64,000 nt of DNA. Origin: Fulvimarina manganoxydans. Lineage in GTDB: Bacteria > Pseudomonadota > Alphaproteobacteria > Rhizobiales > Rhizobiaceae. The translations under genes were made by a program, and so were the position numbers. This document shows, one piece after another, positions 17,813 through 26,977 of the stretch (the first letter of the stretch is position 1; each line of letters opens with the position of its first letter). The notes below the pieces were generated by a model, which was not told the DNA's origin, ran no database searches, and saw only the letters and a list, made by a program, of their open reading frames with translations. The stretch lies in assembly GCF_900176465.1 (NCBI RefSeq), contig NZ_FWXR01000009.1, positions 62,001 through 126,000 of the forward strand. Direction: 5' to 3'.

Positions 17813-18259
17813 TTGGAAAATAGGACCCCGCCGACCATCGAGGATTTCCCTTTCCGCGCCACGGAGAAGCTGCGCTTCGGCGACATGGACCGCCAGGGCC
17901 ATGTGAACAATGTCGCCTATATGAGTTTCTTCGAGACGGGCCGGGTCGAACTGCTCTATGACGTCAAGGCGCCGATCATTCCGTCCCATATGGCCTTCGT
18001 CGTCGCCAAGATCGCGATCGAATTTCATGCCGAGATGCTGTGGCCCGGTGAGATCCTCGTCGGCACCCGGATCGGACGGATCGGGCGCAGCTCCGCCGGC
18101 ATCGAACAAGCGATCTTCCAGAACGGGCGCTGCTGCGCGATCGCAGACTCCGTGGTCGTCCTGACCGATACGAAGACGCGGCGCTCCACCCCCTTGCCCG
18201 AGGAGACGATCGCAGCCTTTCAGGCAGGCCTTGCTCCCTCAGCCGGGCAGGACGCCTGA
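17813..18259 (+). CDS. Hotdog-fold acyl-CoA thioesterase family protein
   Basis: The product is 148 aa from TTG 17813 (MENRTPPTIEDF). GAG at 17804-17806 gives acceptable spacing and there is no ATG before residue 25. The FGDMDRQGHVNNVAYMSFFETGRVE motif is the 4-hydroxybenzoyl-CoA thioesterase/YbgC signature with its catalytic Asp and GHVNN. A soluble cytoplasmic enzyme that hydrolyses acyl-CoA is expected; substrate length cannot be predicted. It lies 28 bp before the FAD oxidoreductase gene and may be co-transcribed with it. Confidence 0.87.
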   Translation: MENRTPPTIEDFPFRATEKLRFGDMDRQGHVNNVAYMSFFETGRVELLYDVKAPIIPSHMAFVVAKIAIEFHAEMLWPGEILVGTRIGRIGRSSAGIEQAIFQNGRCCAIADSVVVLTDTKTRRSTPLPEETIAAFQAGLAPSAGQDA

Positions 18260-18286
18260 GACGACAGGACAGGATGCAACGGCGCC

Positions 18287-19432
18287 ATGAGGGACCCGGT
18301 TCATATCCTTCTCGTCGGCGCCGGCCACGCCCATGTCCAGGTGTTGGAGGCTTTCGCCAAGCGGCTGGAGCCGGGCATACGCCTGACCCTCGTCACGCCC
18401 GCCGAGCGCACCCCCTATTCCGGCATGCTGCCCGGCTATCTGGCCGGTTTCTACAGCGAGCGCCAAATGACCATCGATGCGGCGGGCCTTGCCCGCGCCG
18501 CAGGTGCTGGGTTTCGCCTTGGCAAAGTCGTCGGGCTCGATCTCGCAAAACGCTCCGCCCAACTCTTAGGCGGCGCCGAACTCGCCTATGACCTCATCTC
18601 GCTCGACATCGGATCGCAACCGCGCCGCGCCGAGACTGCGGCGGGCATTCCGGTCAAGCCGATCGATCGGTTCACCGAAACCGTCGATACCATTCTCGCC
18701 GATGCCCGTCTGAGAGCGCGCGACGCTTGCGTCCGCCTTGCCGTCATCGGCGCCGGCGCGGCCGGCGTCGAACTCGCCTTCGCCCTTCGTCGCCGACTGT
18801 CGGACGAGTTGGACGGTCGGCCGTTCACGATTTCCCTCGTCGGTGCCGAGCCCGACATCCTGATGGAGCGCTCGACGCGCACGCGCCGCCGGTTGCGGAA
18901 AACGCTGACGAATAAGGGGATCGCCCTTTTCCTCGGCTCGGAGGTCGTCACCAGCGACGAGCGCGGCGCCACTCTCGCGGACGGGCGGCACGTCGCGGCC
19001 GATGCGCTTATCTGGGCGACCGGAAGCTCGGCAGCCTCCTGGCTCAAGACAACGGGGCTGACGCTCGACGAGGCCGGCTTCGTCCGGGTCGACGACCATC
19101 TTCGCAGCCTCTCGCATGATAGCCTCTTTGCGGCGGGCGACATCGCGGCGCTGCCCGAGCCCCGGCCGAAAGCCGGCGTCTTCGCCGTTCGCGAAGGCCC
19201 GATCCTCGCCGCCAATCTGCGCCGCGCCGCGCGCGGCAAGAGGCTGAAGACCTACCGGCCGCAGGCGCAGTGGCTCACGCTCCTCTCCACCGCCGACGGC
19301 CGAGCGGTCGCCGACAAATGGGGCATCTCCCTCGAAGGACGCTGGGTCTTTCGCTGGAAGGACTGGAACGACCGACGCTTCGTTCAGCGCTTCGAAACGC
19401 TCGTCGAGGCGTCTTCGGCCGCGAGGCGATAG
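18287..19432 (+). CDS. FAD-dependent pyridine nucleotide-disulfide oxidoreductase (SelD-N-terminal-like family)
   Basis: The product is 381 aa. The N-terminal Rossmann motif is ILLVGAGHAHVQVLEAF, with the GHAHV variant typical of the TIGR03169 family that is fused to, or neighbours, selenophosphate synthase. A second dinucleotide fold is VIGAGAAGVELAFALRRR, and FAAGDIAALP binds the FAD tail. Conserved TPYSGMLPG also fits. There is no CxxC redox pair, so it is NDH-2/sulfide:quinone-like rather than a disulfide reductase. No selD is in the window. Its last 49 bp overlap the convergent glycosyltransferase gene. Confidence 0.85.
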   Translation: MRDPVHILLVGAGHAHVQVLEAFAKRLEPGIRLTLVTPAERTPYSGMLPGYLAGFYSERQMTIDAAGLARAAGAGFRLGKVVGLDLAKRSAQLLGGAELAYDLISLDIGSQPRRAETAAGIPVKPIDRFTETVDTILADARLRARDACVRLAVIGAGAAGVELAFALRRRLSDELDGRPFTISLVGAEPDILMERSTRTRRRLRKTLTNKGIALFLGSEVVTSDERGATLADGRHVAADALIWATGSSAASWLKTTGLTLDEAGFVRVDDHLRSLSHDSLFAAGDIAALPEPRPKAGVFAVREGPILAANLRRAARGKRLKTYRPQAQWLTLLSTADGRAVADKWGISLEGRWVFRWKDWNDRRFVQRFETLVEASSAARR

Positions 19433-20757
19433 ACGTCGAGCGTCTCGGACACGCAGCGCTCCCACGAGAAACGACGCGCCTGCCTGAGCCCCTTTTCCAC
19501 CATTTCGGCGGCAAGGGCCGGCTCGTCCTGCAACTGACGGATCGCGGCGGCGAGCCCGTCGACGTCGCGCGGATCCTCAAGAAGCAGGGCCGCGTCCCCG
19601 GCCACTTCCGGGATCGAGGCGGCACGAGTCGAGATCACCGGCACGCCGCTCGCCAGCGCTTCGAGAACCGGAAGCCCGAAGCCCTCATAGATGGTCGGAT
19701 AGACGAATTGGCCGGCCGCCGAATAAAGGACCGGCAAGTCCTCGCTCGGCACGAAACCGAGACGGCGCACGAAGCCCCGCACCTCCAGCGCCTCGACCCG
19801 AGCGAGAATATCGGCGTCGCGCCACCCCTTTGCGCCGACCAAAACGAGCGGCATTGCCCGGCGATAGCTGTCCGGAAGCCGTTCGTAGGCGGCAAGAAGC
19901 GTGACCAGATTCTTGCGCGGCTCGAGATTGCCGACGAACAGGCAATAACGCCCATAGGCCAGATCGTAATCCTTCAGCCTCTGCGCACACTCATCGGCGC
20001 TTCGCGGTCGAAAGTCGGGTGCATGGCCGAGCCCGACGACATGGACCCGCTCCGGGTCCTGTTCCGGCACCATCTCGAGCAGTTCGGTCCGGGTGAACTC
20101 GCTCGGAACGATAATGCGCGAGGCCCCACGGATCGTACGATCGAGCCCCTCGGTGAGCCATTCGAGACGCTCGACGGGATGCAGCTCACGATAGCGGACG
20201 AAGGAAAAGTCGTGGACGGTCACCACCAGCTGGTCGGACAGGAAGGGCGTGACGAAATTCGGCTCGTGGAAGACCACCGGCTCTTCGCGCCAATCGATTT
20301 CGGCCTTCTGCTGCTCGATGGCGCGCGCGCCGCGAGACTCGCGATAGAATTTCGACAAGCGCTTGAGCTGATCCCCGATCACGGGCGTGCGTCCAAGCAT
20401 GCGCCGGATCGGGCTGAAGCCGGAATGCGCCGTGTGATAGGCGACGATGCCGGCATGGCGGATGCCTCGAATGGGGCGACGCCAGTCGAAGGAAAATTTC
20501 GTCCAGGCGGCCTTGAAGCGCGGCGGCTCCTCCGGCCGGCGTTCCGTATAAGCGAGTGCGCTCGCCAGATCCATCAGCTCCGACCCCATCAGGATGCGGA
20601 AGTCGATCCGGTCACGCTCGCGTTCCAGACGGCTGAAGAGTTCGTAGGTATAGACGCCCACGCCGCTGCGCGGCGGATGAAGCGCCCAGCCATTTCCGAT
20701 CACGCGCAGGCGTTCGGCCGGCGGGGCGGATGAGGCTGTCTCGTCGAGTTCAGGCAT
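19384..20757 (-). CDS. Glycosyltransferase, GT4-type
   Basis: The product is 457 aa from ATG 20757; TTG 20763 is two codons earlier and the SD is weak. The N-terminal domain begins RVIGNGWALHPPRSGVGVYT, a substrate-binding glycine loop. The C-terminal GT-B domain has LFVGNLEPRKNLVTLL, VGAKGW and the donor-site EGFGLPVLEALASGVPVI. It is a retaining GDP/UDP-sugar transferase acting at the cytoplasmic face in polysaccharide or glycolipid assembly. No other exopolysaccharide genes are adjacent, so the pathway is unknown. The 3' end overlaps the convergent FAD oxidoreductase by 49 bp. Confidence 0.88.
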   Translation of the reverse strand: MPELDETASSAPPAERLRVIGNGWALHPPRSGVGVYTYELFSRLERERDRIDFRILMGSELMDLASALAYTERRPEEPPRFKAAWTKFSFDWRRPIRGIRHAGIVAYHTAHSGFSPIRRMLGRTPVIGDQLKRLSKFYRESRGARAIEQQKAEIDWREEPVVFHEPNFVTPFLSDQLVVTVHDFSFVRYRELHPVERLEWLTEGLDRTIRGASRIIVPSEFTRTELLEMVPEQDPERVHVVGLGHAPDFRPRSADECAQRLKDYDLAYGRYCLFVGNLEPRKNLVTLLAAYERLPDSYRRAMPLVLVGAKGWRDADILARVEALEVRGFVRRLGFVPSEDLPVLYSAAGQFVYPTIYEGFGLPVLEALASGVPVISTRAASIPEVAGDAALLLEDPRDVDGLAAAIRQLQDEPALAAEMVEKGLRQARRFSWERCVSETLDVYRLAAEDASTSVSKR

Positions 20758-20923
20758 GTTCAACCGTGTTCAAGTTCATTCAAGACGTGGAGGCGTCTTC
20801 CCTGAACGCCCGGCATCGTCTCGCCGCACCCTTTCGGCAGGGATCCATCAATCGGGTTCGGCGCCCTTTGCCTCATATACGTCAACAGGCAGGACCGACA
20901 GAACCCCGTCGATGGAAAAGCGG

Positions 20924-21814
20924 TCAGAAGCCTGGCCCGGCGAAGCGTTCGATGAGGGCTGTCACCTCTTCGTCGCGTTCGCGACCGGATTTCCCCCCGA
21001 GTACGACGACGATCAGCCGTCTGCCGCCGCGCTTCACCGTCGCCACGAGATGGGAACCGGCGTCGTTGATATAACCCGTCTTCAGCCCGTCGACGCCCGC
21101 GACCTTGCCGAGCAGCTTGTTTGTCGCCCGATAGGTCTTGCCGCGGTATTCGTAAGAAGGCACCGCGAAGATCGGCAGATATTCGGGGAAGCGGGACATG
21201 AGCGCACGTGCCAGGATCGCCATGTCGCGGGCCGTCGAGATCTGGCCCGGATCGGGCAGGCCAGAGGCATTGGCAAAGCGCGTCCGGTTCATGCCGAGCG
21301 AGCGCGCTTTGGCGGTCATCGAGGCGGCGAAGGCACCCTCCGATCCGGCGAGATTTTCCGCGACGATGGTGGCGACGTCATTGGCCGATTTCGTCGCCAG
21401 CGCCTGGATCGCGAGGCCGACGGGAATGGTCTCGCCCGCTTCGACACCGAGTTTCGAGGGGGGCTTGGAGGCGGCATTCTCGCTGACCAGCAGCTGATCA
21501 TCTTTCGACAGGCGCCCCGATTTCAGCTGCTCGAAGACGAGATAGAGTGTCATCAACTTCGTCAGCGAGGCCGGGTAGCGCAATTCGTCGGCTTGATCGG
21601 CAAAAAGGGTGCGCCCGCTCTGATAGTCGATGACAAGCGCCGAATGGCCGCGCCGTTCGACCTCGCCGAAGGCTGCGGCAGCGATCGGACGCGACGGCTG
21701 CATCAACCCGTCGGCCGTCAGCGTCGTCGACTGACAGCCGGCAAGAAGAACGAGTGCGACAAGAAGGGCGAGCGGCCGACGGAAAAGGCTCCGCAAGGCG
21801 TCGAGGCTGCGCAT
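20924..21814 (-). CDS. D-alanyl-D-alanine carboxypeptidase, S11 family, lipoprotein
   Basis: The product is 296 aa from ATG 21814. The signal peptide ends in lipobox LLAGC (Cys27), so it is lipid-anchored, unlike E. coli DacA, which is held by a C-terminal helix. The catalytic motifs are S83-L-T-K86, SAN (143-145) and K245-T-G. The short C-terminus lacks the usual beta-rich domain 2 and amphipathic anchor. It trims peptidoglycan pentapeptides in the periplasm. There is no SD before the start and a terminator-like hairpin ends about 7 nt upstream, so translation may be leaderless or the leader very short. Confidence 0.93.
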   Translation of the reverse strand: MRSLDALRSLFRRPLALLVALVLLAGCQSTTLTADGLMQPSRPIAAAAFGEVERRGHSALVIDYQSGRTLFADQADELRYPASLTKLMTLYLVFEQLKSGRLSKDDQLLVSENAASKPPSKLGVEAGETIPVGLAIQALATKSANDVATIVAENLAGSEGAFAASMTAKARSLGMNRTRFANASGLPDPGQISTARDMAILARALMSRFPEYLPIFAVPSYEYRGKTYRATNKLLGKVAGVDGLKTGYINDAGSHLVATVKRGGRRLIVVVLGGKSGRERDEEVTALIERFAGPGF

Positions 21815-21821
21815 GGATCGC

Positions 21822-21863
21822 AAAAGAAAACCCCATAAGCGAGATGTTTCTCAAGCTATGGGG
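21822..21863 (-). terminator. Hairpin plus T tract just upstream of the carboxypeptidase start
   Basis: On the minus strand CCCCATAGCTTGAGA and TCTCGCTTATGGGG form a 13-14 bp stem with small bulges and a short loop, then TTTTCTTTT. It looks like a rho-independent terminator. It could end the 44-aa peptide gene's transcript or act as an attenuator for the carboxypeptidase. Confidence 0.7.
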
Positions 21864-22072
21864 AGGAGTTCAGCGGGGGTCAAATCACGCTCGGCCTCTC
21901 GCCAACGGCTTTCGCCGTCTGTGCTGGAGGGGCCACAGGTTTCAAGGGTTTCGCCCCCGAAAAGCATCATCGATCGCTGAACCGCGACGGGTGCTCGCGA
22001 GTAGGTTCGCAGCGGGCCAGACTGCCGAAGGAGAGGCGCACCCGTCGCTCGGGCGCACGGTCGAAGCTCTCG

Positions 22073-22207
22073 TCACAGTGGATTTTCGGGCTCGGCGATC
22101 TCGCCCTCCGGAATGTTGGACAGACCGGCCAGATAAAAGGCGCCGATCCCGACGAGGATGAACAGAGCGAGCCCCGCCATGGCGACGATGATGAAGCGCT
22201 GACGCAT
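22073..22207 (-). CDS. 44-aa single-span membrane peptide
   Basis: The frame begins at ATG 22207 with AAGGG about 9 nt upstream. It reads MRQRFIIVAMAGLALF, then ILVGIGAFYLAGLSNIPEG, ending PENPL. It has an N-terminal positive charge, one clear transmembrane helix and an acidic periplasmic tail (N-in, C-out). It lies between the SBF-like transporter gene and the carboxypeptidase gene on the same strand. No family is recognised; coding status rests on the SD, the well-formed TM helix and codon usage. Confidence 0.6.
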   Translation of the reverse strand: MRQRFIIVAMAGLALFILVGIGAFYLAGLSNIPEGEIAEPENPL

Positions 22208-22417
22208 ATATCCGACCCTTCTTCCTCAAAAGCCACGCAAGTCGAAAGGAAAGGGCGACCAAGGTCCGGCGGCCCTTACCGATCGGCAACGGGGAACAAA
22301 GATCAGCCGTTCCAGGTCGGTCCGCTCGCGATTGCGTCACGTCAAAGCAATGATGACGGCTGATCCCACGGGGGCGAACGACGTCCCCCGGGCAGTCTCG
22401 CCCCGGCACGGCGGTCG

Positions 22418-23365
22418 TTAGCCCAGCCAGCGATAGAAGCGGCGCATGATGAGCGGCGTCAGGAACATGGGGATCTGATAGCAGCCGACGAAGACCATCA
22501 TGGCATCCATGCTGGAGGGCGGCAGGGCGACGAGGAACAGCGCCAGATTGCGATTTCCCGCGACAAGTGCCATGGCGCCGCGCCGATCCGCCGCCCCGCC
22601 TAAAGGCTTCAGAAGAAGAGCGCCCGCGAGCTGGAGCCCGAAATTGACCGCGCATGCGAGGGTGAAAACCTTCAAGAGCCCCAAGGGATCGCTGATGAGC
22701 ATGGGCTGGATCTCGTCCATCAACCCGACGACCATCGCCGAGAGCAGGATCGCACCGGCCCCGTCGAGCGCCTGACGATCGCCGGAAGACGGCTGGGCAA
22801 GCATCCAGCGCCGGACGGCCAGTGCCGCGCCACCCGAGAGAGCGACGATAAGGAGGAGCTTGAAAGCCGGCAGCCAGATCCCCGCCGGGCTTTCGGCCAG
22901 CGCGAAGCGCAGCGGCAGGATCGAGGTGACCGGGATCAGCGCCGTTCCCCAGACGAGAAGCCGCAATGCGGTGGCGCCGTCGAGGCCCGTCAGGGCTGCA
23001 AGCCCAGCGCCGCCGGCAATCGGCGCGGCCGCGACAGTCAGGATCAGGACGGCTGCATAGGGCCCGGACCAATCTGCGGCCGCGAAGAGAGCCGCAAAGC
23101 CGAGCGGAAGCCCAAGTTGCAGGACAAGAACGATCGGCACGTCCTGCCGCGCATGGCCAAGGGCGCTCGTCACCGCCTCGGGATCGAGCCGCAGAACCGA
23201 GACGAAGAGGATGCCTGCGATCAACGGCATCAGGGCGAGCCGAACCGTCGAGGCAAGACCTGGAAAGAGAATACCCACTGCCAGCCCGATGACGAGGGCC
23301 CAGGGGCCGAGGCGAGCGGCGAAGCGAAGGGGGGAAAGAAGCGGTCGGATCACGCGCGGAACCAT
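22418..23365 (-). CDS. SBF/BASS-like membrane transporter
   Basis: The product is 315 aa with about ten hydrophobic segments starting MVPRVIRPLLSPLRFAARLG. Motifs such as LMPLIAGILFVSV, APIAGGAGLAAL and VAGNRNLALFL resemble the bile-acid:sodium symporter (SBF/AsbT) superfamily. The Pro/Asn-rich kink segment PIAGGAG and the GNRN sequence are characteristic. The transported substrate is unknown. It is divergent from the DUF4396 gene across 287 bp. Confidence 0.7.
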   Translation of the reverse strand: MVPRVIRPLLSPLRFAARLGPWALVIGLAVGILFPGLASTVRLALMPLIAGILFVSVLRLDPEAVTSALGHARQDVPIVLVLQLGLPLGFAALFAAADWSGPYAAVLILTVAAAPIAGGAGLAALTGLDGATALRLLVWGTALIPVTSILPLRFALAESPAGIWLPAFKLLLIVALSGGAALAVRRWMLAQPSSGDRQALDGAGAILLSAMVVGLMDEIQPMLISDPLGLLKVFTLACAVNFGLQLAGALLLKPLGGAADRRGAMALVAGNRNLALFLVALPPSSMDAMMVFVGCYQIPMFLTPLIMRRFYRWLG

Positions 23366-23652
23366 GCGTCAGGCGAGCCGGTGTGTCGAGGACAGGGAGA
23401 GGCATTTTGCTCTTCGTACCAGCCCCCCATGACGACGAAGCCCAGCCTTGGGAACCCTTAGAACTCGGCGCGGATCGAACAGGGAGAATGGGCGAAGGCC
23501 TGTGCCCGGCGAAAGACATCGTGGTGTTTCGAAGCCGATGGTTGCGAACAAAACCATGTCGCAGACGTTGGCCAACCAACTCGGTTCAATTCGGCGGCGC
23601 TGACGCCCGGCTTCCTCTCAGGCGTCTTGCGATCCGCGGTCAGGGAGTTTGC

Positions 23653-24390
23653 ATGATACCGGACTGGCTCCACATCCTTTCAATTTGCATGGTCCTGACG
23701 GGGCTTGGCTCGTTCCTTTATCTCCTCGTCAAGGTGGTTCGCCATCCCCAGCATATGGGCGTGATGAACGTCGTCTGGCCGATCACCGGCCTTTACGCCG
23801 GACCGCTCGCCATCTGGTTTTATGAACGCTATGGCCGGCTGGGACGCGACGACATCGCAAAGGCCGCCATGGAGCGCGACGAGCCGATGCCGCATATGGC
23901 CGAAACGCCTTATGCCGCCAAGATCGGCAAGGGCGCCACCCATTGCGGCGCCGGCTGCACACTTGGCGACATCATCGCCGAGACCCTGGCCTTCATGGTC
24001 CCGGCAGTCGCGCTCTGGTTCGGCTATAAGACGATCTTTGCGGACAAGATCTTCGCGGTCTGGATCCTCGACTACATCCTCGCCTTCCTCTTCGGCATCG
24101 CCTTCCAATATGCCTCGATCAAGCCGATGAATCCGGATATGGGGGCTGGCCAGGCGCTGATCGCCTCGCTGAAGGCCGATACATTGTCGCTGACGTCCTG
24201 GCAGGTCGGCATGTATGGCTTCATGGCGCTCGCCCATTTCGCGATCTTCGGCGCCCTTCTCGGCGTCGCGCTGGACGTCTCCATGGTGGAATTCTGGGCC
24301 GCGATGCAGATCGCCATGATCTGCGGCTTCGTCACCGCCTATCCGGTGAATCGCTGGCTGATCGGCCGGGGGATCAAGGAGGCGATGTGA
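23653..24390 (+). CDS. DUF4396 membrane protein
   Basis: The product is 245 aa from ATG 23653, with AGGGAG 5 nt upstream; an upstream extension to 23383 is open but reads as non-protein. It has about six transmembrane segments. The loop HCGAGCTLGDIIAE, with its His-Cys-Cys arrangement, and the terminal PVNRWLIGRGIKEAM identify DUF4396, often found beside copper-related genes elsewhere. No copper gene is next to it here. A metal role is inference from the HCxxxC motif. Confidence 0.85.
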   Translation: MIPDWLHILSICMVLTGLGSFLYLLVKVVRHPQHMGVMNVVWPITGLYAGPLAIWFYERYGRLGRDDIAKAAMERDEPMPHMAETPYAAKIGKGATHCGAGCTLGDIIAETLAFMVPAVALWFGYKTIFADKIFAVWILDYILAFLFGIAFQYASIKPMNPDMGAGQALIASLKADTLSLTSWQVGMYGFMALAHFAIFGALLGVALDVSMVEFWAAMQIAMICGFVTAYPVNRWLIGRGIKEAM

Positions 24391-24481
24391 GGCCTGATCG
24401 GCGGCTCCGTCACATAGCTTGAACTGGAGGCCAGCCCAGACAAACGGGCCCTCTTCATTTGGTTGGAAGCCGTGCTCCAGG

Positions 24482-24673
24482 TCAGATATGAAAATTCAGC
24501 TGGCCCGGCTCTTCGGCCCGCAAGGCCTCGACCATGTCGCGCGCACGATTGAGCTCTTCGCGCGCCTCGGGACTGCTATCGGCAAGCCCGCGGATGTCTT
24601 CGATGAACCGCTCCCATGCTTCGACGCTATCGAAGGGCGTCGGGGGATCGATCAAGGCGCCGGACGTTTTCAT
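24482..24673 (-). CDS. Small acidic protein, second gene of the JAMM-like module
   Basis: The product is 63 aa starting MKTSGALIDPPTPFDSVEAW and ending EPGQLNFHI. It has an initial Pro-containing segment and two predicted helices rich in Glu/Arg (SPEAREELNRARDMVEALRA). Its start lies 6 bp after the stop of the JAMM-like gene, so they are certainly co-transcribed. No family is recognised. Small size, acidity and tight pairing would fit an antitoxin or binding partner, but nothing here proves that. Confidence 0.7.
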   Translation of the reverse strand: MKTSGALIDPPTPFDSVEAWERFIEDIRGLADSSPEAREELNRARDMVEALRAEEPGQLNFHI

Positions 24674-24679
24674 GTCTCG

Positions 24680-25261
24680 TTACCCTATCAGTGGTATGAG
24701 CCCACGGTCATCGCCGAATACCCGCCGAAATTTGCGATCGATGACTCGGCTGAACCGATACTCATAATTAATCGCGGGGCGCTCCATCAGCAATATCGCG
24801 ATCGCGTGACAATAGAAGGCTTTTGCATTTTCGCGGTGGAGATGACCATCGCCCACCGCCTGCCCGAACGCTTTCGCAACAGCGACTTCCGCCTCGTGAA
24901 TAGCGCGTTCGCCGAGCCGGTTCCCGCCACGTTTCGCAACATAGCTCGACCCGTCATGGCCGTGGGCAAACAGGGCAGCAAGGCCAGGGAAGGCGAGAAC
25001 CTGCCTGAGATCCGTCGGACTGAGTGCTTGGCTCGAAGGATGATTGTGGTGAAGAAACACGCGATTTTGCGCATCGTTCAAATCTGCGATCAAGGCGAAG
25101 GGAAAGAGGATTGCTGCCGCTTTCCGGTCGGTCCTGGGACCGATCCGTCGTTCGCTCGTCATTTCATAGCCGCAGAGATGTTCAAATCCATCGCGGCGGC
25201 CCGGTGTCAGAACGAGATCTGCGCAGTCGAGATCGAGCGGGGAAAGCGGGAAGAAAGCCAT
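24680..25261 (-). CDS. JAMM/RadC-like metalloprotein of unknown function
   Basis: The product is 193 aa from ATG 25261, with no clear SD; MTSERR at residue 34 is a possible alternative start. The centre reads [18 protein letters not shown], i.e. H-x-H-P followed by S-x-x-D. This is the zinc-binding pattern of JAMM metalloproteases and RadC, where HNHPSG....S..D occurs, though the spacer is one residue shorter. It is followed by [20 protein letters not shown] candidate catalytic Glu would have to lie in the N-terminal third. It is co-transcribed with the 63-aa gene. The target is unknown and the metalloenzyme call is from motif only. Confidence 0.6.
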   Translation of the reverse strand: MAFFPLSPLDLDCADLVLTPGRRDGFEHLCGYEMTSERRIGPRTDRKAAAILFPFALIADLNDAQNRVFLHHNHPSSQALSPTDLRQVLAFPGLAALFAHGHDGSSYVAKRGGNRLGERAIHEAEVAVAKAFGQAVGDGHLHRENAKAFYCHAIAILLMERPAINYEYRFSRVIDRKFRRVFGDDRGLIPLIG

Positions 25262-25535
25262 TCACGAACCGACGGCCATTCGGACGCATTTCGCGGGACA
25301 GAACGATGGGGCAGTTTCTACAACTTTTCGTATTTCGCATTCGCGCATCGCGCAAGTGAGCGCTGCCGCTTTCCCCTCCAGCGCCGTGTTCGTCGGGGTC
25401 CGATCCGGTGCGGGTCTGGCGTTCGCTTGTTCAGGGCACCATGTAGACGCGGACGCATCGTACCAATCCTCGATATGGCTTTCACCCTGCGCCTATCCAG
25501 GCAGTGTTCTGAAAGCCACCCAACCCAGACGAGAC

Positions 25536-26837
25536 ATGACTGACTTTTCCCCCCGCGAGATCGTTTCGGAACTCGACCGCCACATCATCGGCCAGAGCGA
25601 CGCCAAGCGCGCCGTCGCGGTCGCCCTGCGCAATCGCTGGCGCCGCCAGCAGTTGGAGCCGGGCCTGCGCGAAGAGGTGATGCCCAAGAACATCCTCATG
25701 ATCGGGCCGACGGGTGTCGGCAAGACCGAGATTTCCCGGCGCCTCGCCAAGCTCGCCGGCGCCCCTTTCATCAAGATCGAGGCGACCAAGTTCACCGAGG
25801 TCGGCTATGTCGGCCGCGATGTCGAGCAGATCATCCGCGACCTCGTGGAGATCGGCATCGGCCTCGTGCGCGAGAAGAAGCGCGCGGAGGTTCGCGCCAA
25901 GGCTCATCAGGGCGCCGAGGACCGGGTTCTCGATGCGCTCGTCGGCAAGTCGGCCTCGCCCGCGACCCGCGACAGTTTCCGCAAGAAGCTGCGCTCGGGC
26001 GAACTCGACGACAAGGAGATCGACATCGAGATCGCCGACACCGGCAATCCGCTGGGCGGCATGGACATTCCCGGCATGCCGGGCGCTAATATCGGTGTTC
26101 TCAACCTGTCGGAAATGTTCGGCAAGGCGATGAACCGCACCAAGCAGCGCCGCACGACGGTTCGCGATTCCTACGAGCTTCTGATCGGCGAAGAGTCCGA
26201 CAAGCTGCTCGACCAGGAACAAGTGACCCGCGAGGCGATCGAGGCCGTCCAGAACAACGGCATCGTCTTTCTCGATGAGATCGATAAGGTCGCCAACAAG
26301 GACGGCCATTCGGCCGGCGTCTCCCGCGAGGGTGTTCAGCGCGATCTCCTGCCGCTCGTCGAAGGAACGACGGTGGCGACGAAACATGGCCCGGTGAAGA
26401 CCGACCATATCCTGTTCATCGCCTCGGGCGCCTTTCATGTGTCCAAGCCGTCCGACCTCTTGCCGGAGCTTCAAGGCCGCCTGCCGATCCGGGTCGAATT
26501 GCGCGCTTTGACCCGCGAGGATTTCCGCCGGATTCTCACCGAGACCGAGGCCTCGCTGATCAAGCAATATGTGGCGTTGATGGCGACCGAGAACGTGACC
26601 CTCGACATCACCGACGACGCGATTGATGCGCTCGCCGACACCGCCGTCAAGCTGAACGGCTCGGTGGAGAACATTGGTGCCCGCCGGCTCCAGACCGTGA
26701 TGGAGCGCGTCCTCGACGACATCTCCTTCCACGCGCCGGACAAGGGCGGCGAGACCTATAAGATCGACGCCGACTACGTCCATAAGGCGCTGGACGGCAT
26801 TGCGGGGGACACCGACCTGTCGCGCTTCATCCTTTAA
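25536..26837 (+). CDS. hslU: ATP-dependent protease ATPase subunit HslU
   Basis: The product is 433 aa from ATG 25536 ([20 protein letters not shown]), the normal HslU length. It has Walker A GPTGVGKT (57-64), the [18 protein letters not shown] pore region (GYVG), the I domain (about residues 110-240), Walker B IVFLDEID, sensor [15 protein letters not shown], and a C-terminal RFIL that docks into HslV. All functional parts are intact. It unfolds substrates for the HslV peptidase. hslV, normally just upstream, is not adjacent here; the upstream gene is the opposite-strand JAMM-like module. Confidence 0.97.
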   Translation: MTDFSPREIVSELDRHIIGQSDAKRAVAVALRNRWRRQQLEPGLREEVMPKNILMIGPTGVGKTEISRRLAKLAGAPFIKIEATKFTEVGYVGRDVEQIIRDLVEIGIGLVREKKRAEVRAKAHQGAEDRVLDALVGKSASPATRDSFRKKLRSGELDDKEIDIEIADTGNPLGGMDIPGMPGANIGVLNLSEMFGKAMNRTKQRRTTVRDSYELLIGEESDKLLDQEQVTREAIEAVQNNGIVFLDEIDKVANKDGHSAGVSREGVQRDLLPLVEGTTVATKHGPVKTDHILFIASGAFHVSKPSDLLPELQGRLPIRVELRALTREDFRRILTETEASLIKQYVALMATENVTLDITDDAIDALADTAVKLNGSVENIGARRLQTVMERVLDDISFHAPDKGGETYKIDADYVHKALDGIAGDTDLSRFIL

Positions 26838-26839
26838 GA

Positions 26840-26884
26840 GCGCCGGGCGAAAAAGTGGATACCGGTTTTTCGACAACCCGGCGC
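26840..26884 (+). repeat. Nested palindrome downstream of hslU
   Basis: Outer arms GCGCCGGG/CCCGGCGC enclose inner arms CGAAAAA/TTTTTCG around GTGGATACCGG. This GAAAAAGTGGATACCGG core is reminiscent of short palindromes dispersed downstream of genes in Hyphomicrobiales. Only one copy is seen in this window. Confidence 0.65.
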
Positions 26885-26901
26885 GGTATTGGAGAGGGAC
26901 A

Positions 26902-26937
26902 GAGCGTCGGGCGATCCTGATTGATCGCCCGACGCTC
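26902..26937. repeat. Perfect 15-bp inverted repeat
   Basis: GAGCGTCGGGCGATC and GATCGCCCGACGCTC are perfect arms separated by CTGATT. No T tract follows on either side, so it is not a classic terminator; it may be a protein-binding palindrome or an mRNA 3'-stabilising stem. Confidence 0.8.
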
Positions 26938-26977
26938 GAAGAGGCGACCCGAAGCGAGACAACTTGCCGATCCGCAG

